DNA of 64,000 nt from Methylocella silvestris (GCF_002891535.1 NZ_PDZR01000012.1:1-64000), one strand, 5' to 3'. Numbered from the stretch's first letter, positions 44,192-53,744 are shown. Notes: a model not told the origin generated them from the letters alone. Numbers and translations are program-made.

Positions 44192-46978
44192 ATGAGCGTG
44201 CCAAAACAAGAAATCGCAGCCGTCTCGGGCCAGGCCAATAGCCGTGACAAAGCGCTCCTGCAGGCCGCGATTACGCGGGCGTTCGCGTTTCTGAATGCCA
44301 GCCAGCCGGAGGCGGCGCTGGCGGAGCTCGGCGAACATAGCGACCGGGCGATGCGGAGCGATGTCGCCTGTCATGTCTTCGGGCTCGTTTGCTTCAACGC
44401 CGGCGATCTGCGCGAGGCGCTGATCTGGTTCGAGCGCGCTCTCACTTTGAGGCCCGATTATTTCGAGGCTCTCAGCGCGCGCGCCATCCTGCTGCAAAGG
44501 CTCGGCCAGCCCGAGGATGCTCTCGAGGCGTTCGAGGACATCCTGAAACTCCGCCCGAATGACGCCGACGTCCTGTTCAGCATCGGCGTCATTTTACAAA
44601 GTCTTGGCCGTATGAACGAAGCCCTCGTCGCCTATGAGGGCGCGCTGCGGGCGCGGCCCGACCATTGCGAGGCATTGACCAATCGCGGCGCCCTGCTCGA
44701 ACGATTTGGCCGTCTTGCCGAGGCGCTGTCCTGCTTCGAGGCGATCATCACCCTGCGCCCGGATAATGGCGGCGCTCATTTCAACAGGGGCTCGGTGCTG
44801 CAAAAGCTCGGCCGCAGCGAAGACGCGCTCGCCGCCTACGAGGCGGCGGCTCAATCCGGGCCGCTCGATCCCGAGACGGAGCTCAATCGCGGCAATGTGC
44901 TGCAGAAACTCGGACGGCTCGATGAGGCGCTCGTCTGCTACGACCGCGCCGCGCGCCGCCTTGGCGGTTATCCTCACGCCCTCTACAATAAAGGCATAGC
45001 GCTGCAGGCGCTGGGCCGCCGGCAGGCCGCCCTCGCCGCTTACGACGCGGCTCTGGCGCTGGACCCCCGCTACTGCGAGGCGATCTGCAATCGTGGCAAT
45101 CTGTTGCATGAATTCGGCCGGCTCGAGGATGCCTATGCGGCCTATGCCGACGCGCTGAAAATCAGGCCCGCATTCCTGCCGGCGTTGACCAACCGCGCCA
45201 ACATCTGCCTGCAATGGGGCCGCCTCGACGAGGCGATCCGCCATTGCGATGAGGCGTTGCGGCATGACCCAAAACACCCGCAGGCGCTGGGTCTGCGCGG
45301 GGCGGCGCTGCGCCGTCTCGGGCGGCTCGAAGAGGCGCTTGTTTCGCTCGACCTTGCCGTGACCGTCAAGCCAGCCGCGCCGGAAGCCTGGCTCAATCGC
45401 GGCAATGTGTTGCAGGAAATGGACAAGCTCGCAGACGCCATCGCCTCCTACCACGAGGCGCTCCAGCTCTACCCTCATTATCCCGAGGCGCTATCAAGCC
45501 TTGGCGTCGCGTTGAAGGAACAGGGGGATGTCGACGAAGCGCTTGCATGTTTCGATGAGGCTCTACACTACAAGCCGGATTATCCAGATGCGCGCAACAA
45601 CAGAGCCGGAGCGTTGTTGCTGAAGGGAAGGCTGAAGGAAGGTTTTCGTGATTTCGAAAGCCGTTGGGACCGCTCCAACGCGCCGCCGCGAACCATCGTC
45701 CCCGCGGCGGCCAGATGGACGGGAGAGGATCTGACGGGCAAAAGGATCCTTGTGTACGACGAGCAGGGGCTCGGCGATCTCATCCAGTTTTGCCGCTACA
45801 TACCCTTGCTTGAGGAGCGTGGCGCCGAAGTCACCCTGTTGTGCCGCAGAAACATGCAAAGGCTGCTCCGTGGCCTGAAATCCCGCGTCCGCATGATTGA
45901 CTCAACAGACCCTCAAGGCCGGTACGATTTTGCATGCGCCTTGCTCAGTCTGCCAATCGGATTTGGCGTCGAGCTCGAAACGATTCCCGCGCAAATCCCA
46001 TATCTTTTCGTAGAGCCTCAAGCTGTCGCGCAGTGGTCGCAGCGCATCGGCGCCGGGGGATTTCGAATTGGCATATGCTGGCACGGAAATTCGGCGATCA
46101 ATTTGAAACGTGGCTTTTCCCTCGATCGCCTCGGCCCGATCGCCTCGATCGAAGGCGTTCGCCTCATTGGTCTCGTTAGGGGCGAAGGGCGGATCGAGAT
46201 CGAGACGCCGCAGGGACCGATCTGCGTCGAAGGTCCGGGGCCGGATTACGACGCAGGGCCGGACGCCTTTATCGATTGCGCGGCTGCGATGGAGTCTCTT
46301 GATCTCGTCATTACCTCGGACACCGCCATTGCCCATCTCGCCGGGGCCCTTGGACGGCCTGTGTTCGTCGCCCTGAAACATGCGCCAGACTGGCGATGGC
46401 TGCTGCATCGGAGCGACTCGCCGTGGTATCCGACCATGCGGTTGTTCCGGCAAAGCGAGCGCGATCAATGGCAATCGGTTTTCGACGAAATGGCGGCGGC
46501 GATCAGGCTTGCCCGCGGCAAGGGCGGCAACTCTATTACGCCGCAGCGCGCGGCGGCGCAGCCGCGCGGGTTCAAACCGACGGATCCTCCGGCGCTCATC
46601 GCCATACCGGCGGGCGTTGGCGAGCTCATCGACAAGATCACCATTCTCGAGATCAAGGAGCGCCGCGTTAACGATCCGGCCAAGCTGTACAACATACGCT
46701 TCGAACTCGGCCTGTTGCGCAAACTGCGGGACGAGCGCGATCTGTCGGACCCGGAGCTTGGGCTTCTCGAGGCGGAGCTGAAAAAGGCAAATGAGACGCT
46801 GTGGGATGTCGAAGACGCATTGCGCTCATGTGAATCGCAGAACAAATTCGACGAGGAGTTTGTTGCTCTGGCGCGACTTGTCTACACCTCCAATGATAAA
46901 CGCGCCCGTCTGAAAAGGGAGATCAACCTGTTGTTCAATTCCGCCATCGTCGAAGAAAAATCCTACGCCCGCGCGTGA
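44192..46978 (+). CDS. TPR-glycosyltransferase-DUF6165 fusion protein
   Basis: 928 residues in three parts. About thirteen tetratricopeptide repeats fill residues 30-490 (typical unit LNRGNVLQKLGRLDEALVCYD). A glycosyltransferase-like domain follows (about 508-770) with GKRILVYDEQGLGDLIQFCRY and LDLVITSDTAIAHLAGALGRPVF, as in ADP-heptose:LPS and TPR-linked GT families. The last 130 residues are a DUF6165 domain (LIAIPAGVGELIDKITILEIKERR, ENKFDEEFVALARL-type tail), which is normally a separate small protein. No signal peptide or membrane helix, so cytoplasmic. Possible role in surface glycan or protein glycosylation. Single gene. Confidence 0.85.
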   Translation: MSVPKQEIAAVSGQANSRDKALLQAAITRAFAFLNASQPEAALAELGEHSDRAMRSDVACHVFGLVCFNAGDLREALIWFERALTLRPDYFEALSARAILLQRLGQPEDALEAFEDILKLRPNDADVLFSIGVILQSLGRMNEALVAYEGALRARPDHCEALTNRGALLERFGRLAEALSCFEAIITLRPDNGGAHFNRGSVLQKLGRSEDALAAYEAAAQSGPLDPETELNRGNVLQKLGRLDEALVCYDRAARRLGGYPHALYNKGIALQALGRRQAALAAYDAALALDPRYCEAICNRGNLLHEFGRLEDAYAAYADALKIRPAFLPALTNRANICLQWGRLDEAIRHCDEALRHDPKHPQALGLRGAALRRLGRLEEALVSLDLAVTVKPAAPEAWLNRGNVLQEMDKLADAIASYHEALQLYPHYPEALSSLGVALKEQGDVDEALACFDEALHYKPDYPDARNNRAGALLLKGRLKEGFRDFESRWDRSNAPPRTIVPAAARWTGEDLTGKRILVYDEQGLGDLIQFCRYIPLLEERGAEVTLLCRRNMQRLLRGLKSRVRMIDSTDPQGRYDFACALLSLPIGFGVELETIPAQIPYLFVEPQAVAQWSQRIGAGGFRIGICWHGNSAINLKRGFSLDRLGPIASIEGVRLIGLVRGEGRIEIETPQGPICVEGPGPDYDAGPDAFIDCAAAMESLDLVITSDTAIAHLAGALGRPVFVALKHAPDWRWLLHRSDSPWYPTMRLFRQSERDQWQSVFDEMAAAIRLARGKGGNSITPQRAAAQPRGFKPTDPPALIAIPAGVGELIDKITILEIKERRVNDPAKLYNIRFELGLLRKLRDERDLSDPELGLLEAELKKANETLWDVEDALRSCESQNKFDEEFVALARLVYTSNDKRARLKREINLLFNSAIVEEKSYARA

Positions 46979-47219
46979 GCGGCGGCGCGTTCGGAGCACT
47001 AAATCCAGCGGCCGAAAACAGGCCAGGCGGGTGGTTGGTTTGATTGAAAATCGTGGAGCGCCTACAAGCGTTCCGCAGATCGAAAATCATGTCATGACAG
47101 CCGCAAGATGAGAATAAAGTCGAGGGAGTTCAAGCGCTGCGGATCCGATCCGGGCGGGCGCCAACAAGGGCGCCGCAGCAAAGCTCGTGGAACTTACGCG
47201 CGATCGCAGCATTTCATCG

Positions 47220-47259
47220 TCGTGGCCTCAACGAAAGGGTCGTGGCCTCAACGAAAGGA
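47220..47259 (+). repeat. Exact tandem duplication of 20 bases before the GT4 gene
   Basis: Two adjacent 20-base units (47220-47239 and 47240-47259) differ only at their last base. Each ends in AACGAAAGG, so the ribosome-binding segment of the following gene is present twice. The start ATG lies 6 bases after the second unit. Confidence 0.85.
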
Positions 47260-47265
47260 TAGTCG

Positions 47266-48492
47266 ATGCGTGTCGCGCTGGTCGCTCCCCTGGCTGAAGC
47301 TGTGCCGCCGAAACTATATGGCGGCACCGAGCGCGTCGTATCCTGGCTTTGCGAAGAACTGGTGCGGCAAGGTCATGACGTCACTTTATTCGCGAGCGCC
47401 GAATCCGTAACGAGCGCCGAATTCGCACCCTGCGCCCCGCGCAGTCTGCGGCTTGCGGGCATCAAAGACCACATCGGCAGCACGCTCGCCATGCTGCGCG
47501 CGGTTCGCAAGCGTGCGGATGAGTTCGACGTCATCCATTTTCACGTCGACCTTCTGCCCAATGCGCTGTTTCAGGACATCGCCGACAAATGCCTGATGAC
47601 GCTGCACGGAAGGCTCGATCTTCCCGATGCCCTGCCGCTCTATGAGGCCTATCCCGAGATGCCGCTCGTCTCGATTTCGCAGTCGCAACGCCGCCCCATG
47701 CCAAAAAGCGCCAACTGGCTTGCGACCGTCCATCATGGTTTGCCCAAGCAGGTCTGTCCCTTCAACCGCAACGGCGGCGACTATCTTGCCTTTCTTGGCC
47801 GTATCTCGCCGGAAAAGCGACCCGACCGGGCGATTGAAATCGCCAAGCGCGCCGGCGTCAAGCTGCGCATCGCCGCCAAGGTGGACGAGGCCGACCGCAA
47901 ATATTTCAAGACGACCATCGAGCCGATGCTGGATCATCCGCTGATTGAATTTATCGGCGAGGTCAACGAGAGCCAGAAATCGGAATTTCTCGGCAGCGCG
48001 CGCGCCCTGTTGTTTCCGATCGATTGGCCGGAGCCCTTTGGCCTTGTCATGATCGAATCCATGTCGGCCGGAACGCCGGTCATCGCCTGGCGCAATGGCT
48101 CCGTGGCGGAGGTGGTGACCGATGGCGTGAGCGGCGTCATCGTCGAGTCGATCGACGAAGCCGTTCTCGCCGTCGAGGCAGCCGGCGATATGAGCAGATC
48201 CCGTGTGCGCGCCGAGTTCGAGAAACGCTTCACGGTTGAGCGGATGGCGCGCGACTATGTCGACGCCTATCGCCGGCTCCTCGGCCGCGGCGCGCTCAAG
48301 GACTATGCTTCGGCCCTTGCGGCGGCGCAGCCTGTAAGGGCTCCCTTGGCCGCGGCTCCCTTCAGCGCCGGGAAGGATCGCGCCGTGGCTGCCGGCGGCA
48401 TGCTCCAAACGCCGCTGGAGCCTGCGGCGGTCGAGCGGGCGTCATGGTCTGAAGGCGCGGCGAAGACCGGACGGTTAAGTTCGCGCCTTTAG
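47266..48492 (+). CDS. GT4-family glycosyltransferase
   Basis: 408 residues. GT-B fold: N-terminal MRVALVAPLAEAVPPKLYGGTERV, a donor-binding C-terminal domain with YLAFLGRISPEKRPDRAIEIAKR, LLFPIDWPEPFGLVMIESMSAGTPVIAWRNG containing the EX7E motif. The last 60 residues are low-complexity. ATG at 47266 follows GAAAGG. It is 111 bases before the debranching-enzyme-like gene on the same strand. In many bacteria this GT4 group accompanies such a gene, possibly in storage- or compatible-solute glucan metabolism. Acceptor not shown. Confidence 0.9.
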   Translation: MRVALVAPLAEAVPPKLYGGTERVVSWLCEELVRQGHDVTLFASAESVTSAEFAPCAPRSLRLAGIKDHIGSTLAMLRAVRKRADEFDVIHFHVDLLPNALFQDIADKCLMTLHGRLDLPDALPLYEAYPEMPLVSISQSQRRPMPKSANWLATVHHGLPKQVCPFNRNGGDYLAFLGRISPEKRPDRAIEIAKRAGVKLRIAAKVDEADRKYFKTTIEPMLDHPLIEFIGEVNESQKSEFLGSARALLFPIDWPEPFGLVMIESMSAGTPVIAWRNGSVAEVVTDGVSGVIVESIDEAVLAVEAAGDMSRSRVRAEFEKRFTVERMARDYVDAYRRLLGRGALKDYASALAAAQPVRAPLAAAPFSAGKDRAVAAGGMLQTPLEPAAVERASWSEGAAKTGRLSSRL

Positions 48493-48603
48493 GACGCGGA
48501 GCGCCCGGGGACGAGTGAGGAATACGAAGCTTTGCCAGCGGCGTTTATGGCGGCCGAAGGCCGGCGCTGCTTCGTTCCTTGAGCCGCAACAAGGAGAGCC
48601 GAG

Positions 48604-50793
48604 TTGACGGAAATTGCGCGCGGCCTCGATCCCCTTGCCGAGGCGGCGAATGAGCTGCCGGAACATTACATCGAAACGACCACGGCGCTGGTGCAAAGCG
48701 AGTTGCGCAGCCTGAAACATGGCGACGCTTTCGCGGTGCTCGATGAATATGGCGATATCGGCGTATCGGGTCCTTGCGCCGAAGGCGTATATTTCAACGA
48801 CACCCGCTATCTGTCTTGTCTCAAGTTGCTGATTGAAGGCATTCGGCCGCTGTTGTTGAGCTCGGTGGTGCAGGACGACAACGTCGCGCTGTCTGTCGAT
48901 CTCGCCAATCCCGATGTTGCGGAGGACGGATTCATCGTTCTCCCGCGTGACACCATCTTCATCGAACGAACCAAGTTTCTCTGGCGCGGCGTGCTCTATG
49001 AGCGGATCGGCTTTCGCAATTTCGATGGCCATCGGCGACAGTTTTGCATCACGGTTTGTTATGATGCAGATTTTCGCGATCTGTTTGAGATTCGCGGTTC
49101 CCGAAGGATGCAGCGTGGCCGCGTCACGCATGCGCTGGGCAAGGCCGGGCCGGAGTTTCACTACGACGGCCTCGATGGCGTCAAGCGGACGACGCGGCTC
49201 ACTTTTTGGCCGGAGCCGACCACGGCCGACCATAAAAGCGCGACCTTCCTGATCGATATCGGGCCCTATGAGCGCAGCTCGATGTTTGTCTCGATCGTCT
49301 GCTCGGATCGCTGCGCGCCGCAACTGACCCATTTCTCGCTGGCGTTCCGCGATCGGCGCCGCGCCATCAGGGCGAAGACCGCGGCCATCGCCACGATCGA
49401 CAGTTCGAACGGTCTCTTCAACGAGGTTTGCCGAAGAGCGACCTCCGATCTCTACATGCTGGTGTCGCGTACGCCGCACGGACTTTATCCCTACGCGGGC
49501 ATTCCCTGGTATTCGACGCCGTTCGGACGCGACGGGATCATCACGGCGATGATGCTGTTGTGGGCCGATCCCGCCGTCGCGCGCGGCGTCCTGTCCTTTT
49601 TAAGCGCGACGCAGGCCGATCGCTTCGATCCCGCCGCCGACGCCCAGCCGGGCAAAATCCTGCACGAGACGCGCAACGGCGAAATGGCGCGGCTGGGCGA
49701 GGTGCCGTTCCGCCGCTACTATGGGGCCGTGGACGCGACGCCGCTGTTTGTGATGCTCGCCGGCATGTATTTCGAGCGGACGGGCGATCGCGACACCATC
49801 GCGAAAATCTGGCCGAATATTCTTGCGGCGTTACGCTGGATCGACGAGTTCGGAGACCGCGACGGCGACGGTTTCGTCGAATATCTGCGCGAGACCGAAA
49901 ACGGGCTCGCCAATCAGGGCTGGAAGGATTCGCATGATTCGATCTTCCACGCTGACGGTTCGCTTGCCGAAGGGCCGATCGCCCTTTGCGAGGTGCAGGG
50001 CTATGTATATGCGGCAAAAAGCGCCGCCGGGCGCCTCGCGCGGCTGATGGGCGACGACGACGCCGGCGCAAAATATGACGCCGCCGCGCAAGCGCTCAAG
50101 ACCGCTTTCGACAAGGCCTTCTGGTGCGAGGATCTGGGCTGTTACGCGTTGGCGCTCGATGGACGCAAAAAGCCCTGCCGTGTGCGCGCATCGAATTCCG
50201 GGCATGCCCTGTTTGCTGGAATCGCGTTGCCGGAGCGCGCAAAGACGGTTGCAAAAACGCTGCTCGGACGCAGCTTCTTCAGCGGTTGGGGCATTCGCAC
50301 CGTCGCCAGCGGAGAAATGCGCTACAATCCGATTTCCTACCACAACGGCTCGATCTGGCCGCATGACAATGCGATGATCGCGCTTGGATTTTCGCGTTAC
50401 GGCCTCGGCAGCGAGGCGATCCAGATCTTTTCGGCGATGTTCGAGGCGGCTGCGCATCAGGATTTGCGTCGCCTGCCCGAGTTGTTTTGTGGGTTCAGCC
50501 GCAAGCCGCATCGTGGGCCGACGTCCTATCCCGTCGCCTGCGCGCCGCAGGCCTGGGCGGCCGCGTCAATCTTTGCGCTGCTTCAGGCCACTCTGGGGAT
50601 GGAGCTTTGCAGCCAGTCCCACTCGATCCGCTTCGTCAATCCCTTGATGCCGCAATTTCTTGATTCCGTCACGCTCACCCGGCTGACGGTTGGCGAGTCG
50701 CATGTCCGCCTGAAGCTGCAAAGACATGGCGATGACGTGACCTTGAATCTCTTGGAGCGCAAGGGCGCCGCGACGGTCATGCTGGTGAAGTAG
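48604..50793 (+). CDS. Glycogen debranching-type amylo-alpha-1,6-glucosidase
   Basis: 729 residues from a TTG at 48604 with AAGGAGA upstream. An N-terminal bacterial GDE_N-type domain (about 35-260; GDAFAVLDEYGDIG, GVYFNDTRYLS) precedes an (alpha/alpha)6 barrel (about 280-700) with GIPWYSTPFGRDGIITAMM, LANQGWKDSHDSIFHADG, and SYHNGSIWPHDNAMIALG, which carry the catalytic acids. It would cleave alpha-1,6 links or related glucosides in the cytoplasm. Follows the GT4 gene. A hairpin after it serves mainly the convergent ompW. Confidence 0.88.
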   Translation: MTEIARGLDPLAEAANELPEHYIETTTALVQSELRSLKHGDAFAVLDEYGDIGVSGPCAEGVYFNDTRYLSCLKLLIEGIRPLLLSSVVQDDNVALSVDLANPDVAEDGFIVLPRDTIFIERTKFLWRGVLYERIGFRNFDGHRRQFCITVCYDADFRDLFEIRGSRRMQRGRVTHALGKAGPEFHYDGLDGVKRTTRLTFWPEPTTADHKSATFLIDIGPYERSSMFVSIVCSDRCAPQLTHFSLAFRDRRRAIRAKTAAIATIDSSNGLFNEVCRRATSDLYMLVSRTPHGLYPYAGIPWYSTPFGRDGIITAMMLLWADPAVARGVLSFLSATQADRFDPAADAQPGKILHETRNGEMARLGEVPFRRYYGAVDATPLFVMLAGMYFERTGDRDTIAKIWPNILAALRWIDEFGDRDGDGFVEYLRETENGLANQGWKDSHDSIFHADGSLAEGPIALCEVQGYVYAAKSAAGRLARLMGDDDAGAKYDAAAQALKTAFDKAFWCEDLGCYALALDGRKKPCRVRASNSGHALFAGIALPERAKTVAKTLLGRSFFSGWGIRTVASGEMRYNPISYHNGSIWPHDNAMIALGFSRYGLGSEAIQIFSAMFEAAAHQDLRRLPELFCGFSRKPHRGPTSYPVACAPQAWAAASIFALLQATLGMELCSQSHSIRFVNPLMPQFLDSVTLTRLTVGESHVRLKLQRHGDDVTLNLLERKGAATVMLVK

Positions 50794-50811
50794 CGTTGGC
50801 ATGGGCGCAAC

Positions 50812-50842
50812 AAAAAAGCGCATGGACCTCAGGTCCATGCGC
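50812..50842 (-). terminator. Rho-independent terminator of the OmpW gene
   Basis: GCGCATGGACCT and AGGTCCATGCGC (50818-50829 with 50831-50842) form a perfect 12-bp stem with a one-base centre. On the minus strand it is followed by TTTTTTG, so it ends the ompW transcript; the debranching gene on the plus strand stops 25 bases before it. Confidence 0.8.
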
Positions 50843-50899
50843 TCGAAGATTTTGGGTCCGGCCTGGATCGCCCTGCCGGGGGCGCTCCTGGCGCTCGCC

Positions 50900-51631
50900 T
50901 CAGTATTTGGCGACGACTGGGGCCGCCGCGCCGCCGAAGCGGAAGGTAATGCCGCCGCCGATCAGCCAGGGGCTGAGGGCCGCGCGGCCGATGATCGATG
51001 TGTTGCCCGGCGCGATCGTGCCGGTGACGCGCGGATTCATCATGATCTTCTTGACGTCGAAGTTGAAGCCCCAATGTTCGTCGATCATGTAGTCGAAGCC
51101 GACCTGCCCCGCGATGCCCCAGGAATCGCCGATCGTCACTGTGTTGAGGATGAAATAGTCAGGCTGCGTCGAGAAATAATGGGTGTAGTTCACGCCGACG
51201 CCGATATAAGGCTGAAAGGCGCCGAAATTGGTCCAGTGATACTGGGCGAGAACGGTCGGCGGGAACAGCAAAGCGCTTGCAACCCGCTGGCCGCTTAGGG
51301 AGCCGCCGCTCAGATAAACATTATGCTTGGTCAGGCAGCAGATTGCTTCGATCGCCAGATTCTTCGTGAAGAAGTAGGAGATGTCGAGTTCCGGAACCAC
51401 CGTCGAATTGGCCCTGAAGCCGTTGCTGACAAAGCCGCCGCCCGTCGTCGACAGGGAGCCGCCGGAAGTCGGCACAACGCCGAGGGCGCGCAGGCGCACC
51501 TGCCAGGGCTGATAGAAATCTTGCGGCGGCGGCGGGGCGGGTTCAACGGCTGGAACATCGGCCGCTGACGCAGCGCCGGCGGCGCAGCCGAGTATAAGTG
51601 CGGCCATCGCGCAGCGAACGAGCCTGATCAT
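50900..51631 (-). CDS. ompW: OmpW-family outer-membrane protein
   Basis: 243 residues. Signal peptide ending AASAADV (about residue 24), then the OmpW barrel with QVRLRALGVVP, LDISYFFTKNLAIEAIC, YHWTNFGAFQPYIGVGVNYTHYF and the terminal GGITFRFGG...AKY. OmpW forms an eight-stranded channel for small hydrophobic compounds. Two Cys (ICCLTKHN) are unusual in an outer-membrane barrel. Its start has GGAG upstream; further upstream TATAAT (51704-51709) and TGTAAT (51694-51699) on the minus strand are possible -10 elements below a perfect FNR/FixK box. Confidence 0.9.
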   Translation of the reverse strand: MIRLVRCAMAALILGCAAGAASAADVPAVEPAPPPPQDFYQPWQVRLRALGVVPTSGGSLSTTGGGFVSNGFRANSTVVPELDISYFFTKNLAIEAICCLTKHNVYLSGGSLSGQRVASALLFPPTVLAQYHWTNFGAFQPYIGVGVNYTHYFSTQPDYFILNTVTIGDSWGIAGQVGFDYMIDEHWGFNFDVKKIMMNPRVTGTIAPGNTSIIGRAALSPWLIGGGITFRFGGAAAPVVAKY

Positions 51632-51722
51632 TGGAATTCTCCGAGTCTGTCCACTCCGACGGTTGCGGCGGCGCCGCTCTCCGGTGGACGCGATTACAAT
51701 GAAATTATAGGTCGCGCTTTAG

Positions 51723-51738
51723 TTTGATCTGTATCAAA
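51723..51738 (-). promoter_or_regulatory. FNR/FixK box upstream of ompW
   Basis: TTTGATCTGTATCAAA contains TTGAT-N4-ATCAA, the exact FNR/FixK consensus. Its centre is about 99 bases before the ompW start. With the -10 TGTAAT at 51699-51694 (minus strand), the centre falls close to -41.5 to -43.5, the class II activator position. Confidence 0.75.
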
Positions 51739-51874
51739 TTCTGGTCGTGCAAACGCCAATGCTGAATCGTGTTGCTGGGCGGCAACACCTCGAGGGGACA
51801 ACTTTTTCGCGCGGCCGCGCTGGCCGCGGGCGCGCATAACCCTGTAAAGTGACGCTTATATCCCGTCCGGACGC

Positions 51875-53740
51875 ATGCTAATGTTTGCCATGACCAACTC
51901 CGATTTCGTGAAAGACAGGCCGGAGAGTGTAACAGACCGGCGGCTTGCCTCGCTTGTGCGATCGCTCGGCGATCGCTCGATCGTGCTCGTCGGATTCATG
52001 GGATGCGGCAAGACTTCTACCGGCCGGCGCCTGGCGCAGCGGCTCGGCCTGCCTTTCATCGACGCCGACGCCGAGATCGAAGCGGCTGCCGGCATGACCA
52101 TCGCCGAGATTTTTGCAAAGCACGGCGAGCCCTCGTTCCGCGACGGCGAGCGCCGCGTCATGGCCCGGCTGCTGGAAGATGGCCCCCGCGTGATCGCGAC
52201 CGGGGGCGGAGCTTTCCTCAACGAGGAAACGCGCGCGCGAATCGCCCGGCGCGGCATCTCGGTCTGGCTGAAGGCCGAGCCGGACGTGCTGTGGCGGCGC
52301 GTGCGCAAACGCTCACACCGGCCTCTGCTGCAAAGCGCCGATGCCGAAAAAACGCTGCGCACGCTGTTGCGCGAGCGGTATCCCTATTATGCACGGGCCG
52401 ACGTCACCGTGATTTCGCGCGACGGCCCGCATGAGACGGCAGTCGAGGAAATCATCGCCGCGACCGAATTCTTCATGCGCTTTTCGCCCGATCTGCCCGT
52501 TCTTTCCGCGTTGGAGCCGATGAATCACGCCGCAAAGTCCCCACTGCCGTCGATCCCCTCCGCCGATGGCGAGCCTCTTTTCGGCCCCGCGGCGACGGCC
52601 GCGCCGCCGACGCCGGGGGCGCAGAACGCCGCCGCGGTGCGGGTCGAGCTCGGCGAGCGGTCCTATGACATTCTGATTGGCCAAGGGCTCATCGTTGCGG
52701 CGGGAGCCTGCGTGCGCCGGCTTGCGCCTGGCGCCGCCTGCGCCATCGTCACCGACGCCAATGTGGCGGCGCTGCATCTTGGCGCGCTGGAGTGCTCGCT
52801 GCGCGAGGCGGGCGTGCGCTATAGCGCCGTGATCGCGCCGCCGGGCGAACAGTCGAAATCCTATGGCGTCTTCGCCAAGGTCTGCGACGACATTATCGCG
52901 GCGCGGCTCGAGCGCGGCGATCTTGTGATTGCGCTCGGCGGCGGCGTCATCGGCGATCTTGCGGGCTTTGCCGCCGCCTCGATCCGGCGGGGCATGCGCT
53001 TCGTGCAGATCCCGACGAGTCTGCTCGCTCAGGTCGATTCCTCCGTCGGCGGCAAGACCGGGATCAACTCCGAGCACGGCAAGAATCTGATCGGCGCCTT
53101 TCATCAGCCTTCGCTGGTGCTCGCCGACGCCGACGCGCTGGCCACCCTGCCGCTGCGCGAATTCCGCGCCGGCTACGCCGAGATCGTCAAATATGGGCTG
53201 ATCGGCGATGCGCCCTTCTTCGTCTGGCTCGAGAACCATTGGCGCGGCGTTTTCGCGGGCGGGCCGGATCGCGTCCACGCCATTGCCACGAGCTGCCGCG
53301 CCAAGGCGGCGATCGTCGGCCGCGACGAGCGCGAAAGCGGGGAGCGCGCCCTGTTAAATCTCGGCCACACCTTCGGCCATGCGCTGGAACGCATCAATCA
53401 TTATGACGGCGAGCGGCTGGTGCATGGCGAGGCCGTCTCCGTCGGGCTCGCGCTCGCCTTTCGCTTTTGCGCGAGAGCCGGATTGTGCGAAAGCGCCGAC
53501 GCGGATCGCGTTAGCGCGCATCTGCGCGAGGTTGGCCTGCCGACGCGGATCGCCGACATCTCCGGCCTCGCGCTTGACGCCGATCAGATGCTCGACGCCA
53601 TGCGCCAGGACAAGAAGGTCGAACGCGGCGCTCTGACCTTCGTTCTGGCGCGCGCGATCGGCGATTGTTTCGTCGCCAAATCGGTCGAGGCGGCCGATGT
53701 GCGCGCTTTTCTCGAGGCCGAGCTCAACACAGGACTTTGA
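51875..53740 (+). CDS. aroKB: Fused shikimate kinase / 3-dehydroquinate synthase
   Basis: 621 residues in one frame. The N-terminal shikimate kinase (about 35-205) has Walker A GFMGCGKTSTG, the DxD in FIDADAEIE, and ATGGGAFLN. A 45-residue Pro/Ala linker leads to dehydroquinate synthase (about 250-621) with PPGEQSKS, ALGGGVIGDLAGF, PTSLLAQVDSSVGGKTGIN and NLGHTFGHALE. The enzymes catalyse steps 5 and 2 of the shikimate pathway. In most alphaproteobacteria these are separate adjacent genes. An internal ATG (52520) after GGAG could still give free AroB. Exact start uncertain (51875, 51881 or 51890). Only 4 bases precede the CNNM gene. Confidence 0.95.
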   Translation: MLMFAMTNSDFVKDRPESVTDRRLASLVRSLGDRSIVLVGFMGCGKTSTGRRLAQRLGLPFIDADAEIEAAAGMTIAEIFAKHGEPSFRDGERRVMARLLEDGPRVIATGGGAFLNEETRARIARRGISVWLKAEPDVLWRRVRKRSHRPLLQSADAEKTLRTLLRERYPYYARADVTVISRDGPHETAVEEIIAATEFFMRFSPDLPVLSALEPMNHAAKSPLPSIPSADGEPLFGPAATAAPPTPGAQNAAAVRVELGERSYDILIGQGLIVAAGACVRRLAPGAACAIVTDANVAALHLGALECSLREAGVRYSAVIAPPGEQSKSYGVFAKVCDDIIAARLERGDLVIALGGGVIGDLAGFAAASIRRGMRFVQIPTSLLAQVDSSVGGKTGINSEHGKNLIGAFHQPSLVLADADALATLPLREFRAGYAEIVKYGLIGDAPFFVWLENHWRGVFAGGPDRVHAIATSCRAKAAIVGRDERESGERALLNLGHTFGHALERINHYDGERLVHGEAVSVGLALAFRFCARAGLCESADADRVSAHLREVGLPTRIADISGLALDADQMLDAMRQDKKVERGALTFVLARAIGDCFVAKSVEAADVRAFLEAELNTGL

Positions 53741-53744
53741 AATC

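Noticed and set aside
44282-45660. Repeated DNA in the TPR gene as a CRISPR or satellite
   Set aside because: The roughly 102-base periodicity is the 34-residue TPR repeat at protein level and units diverge in DNA.
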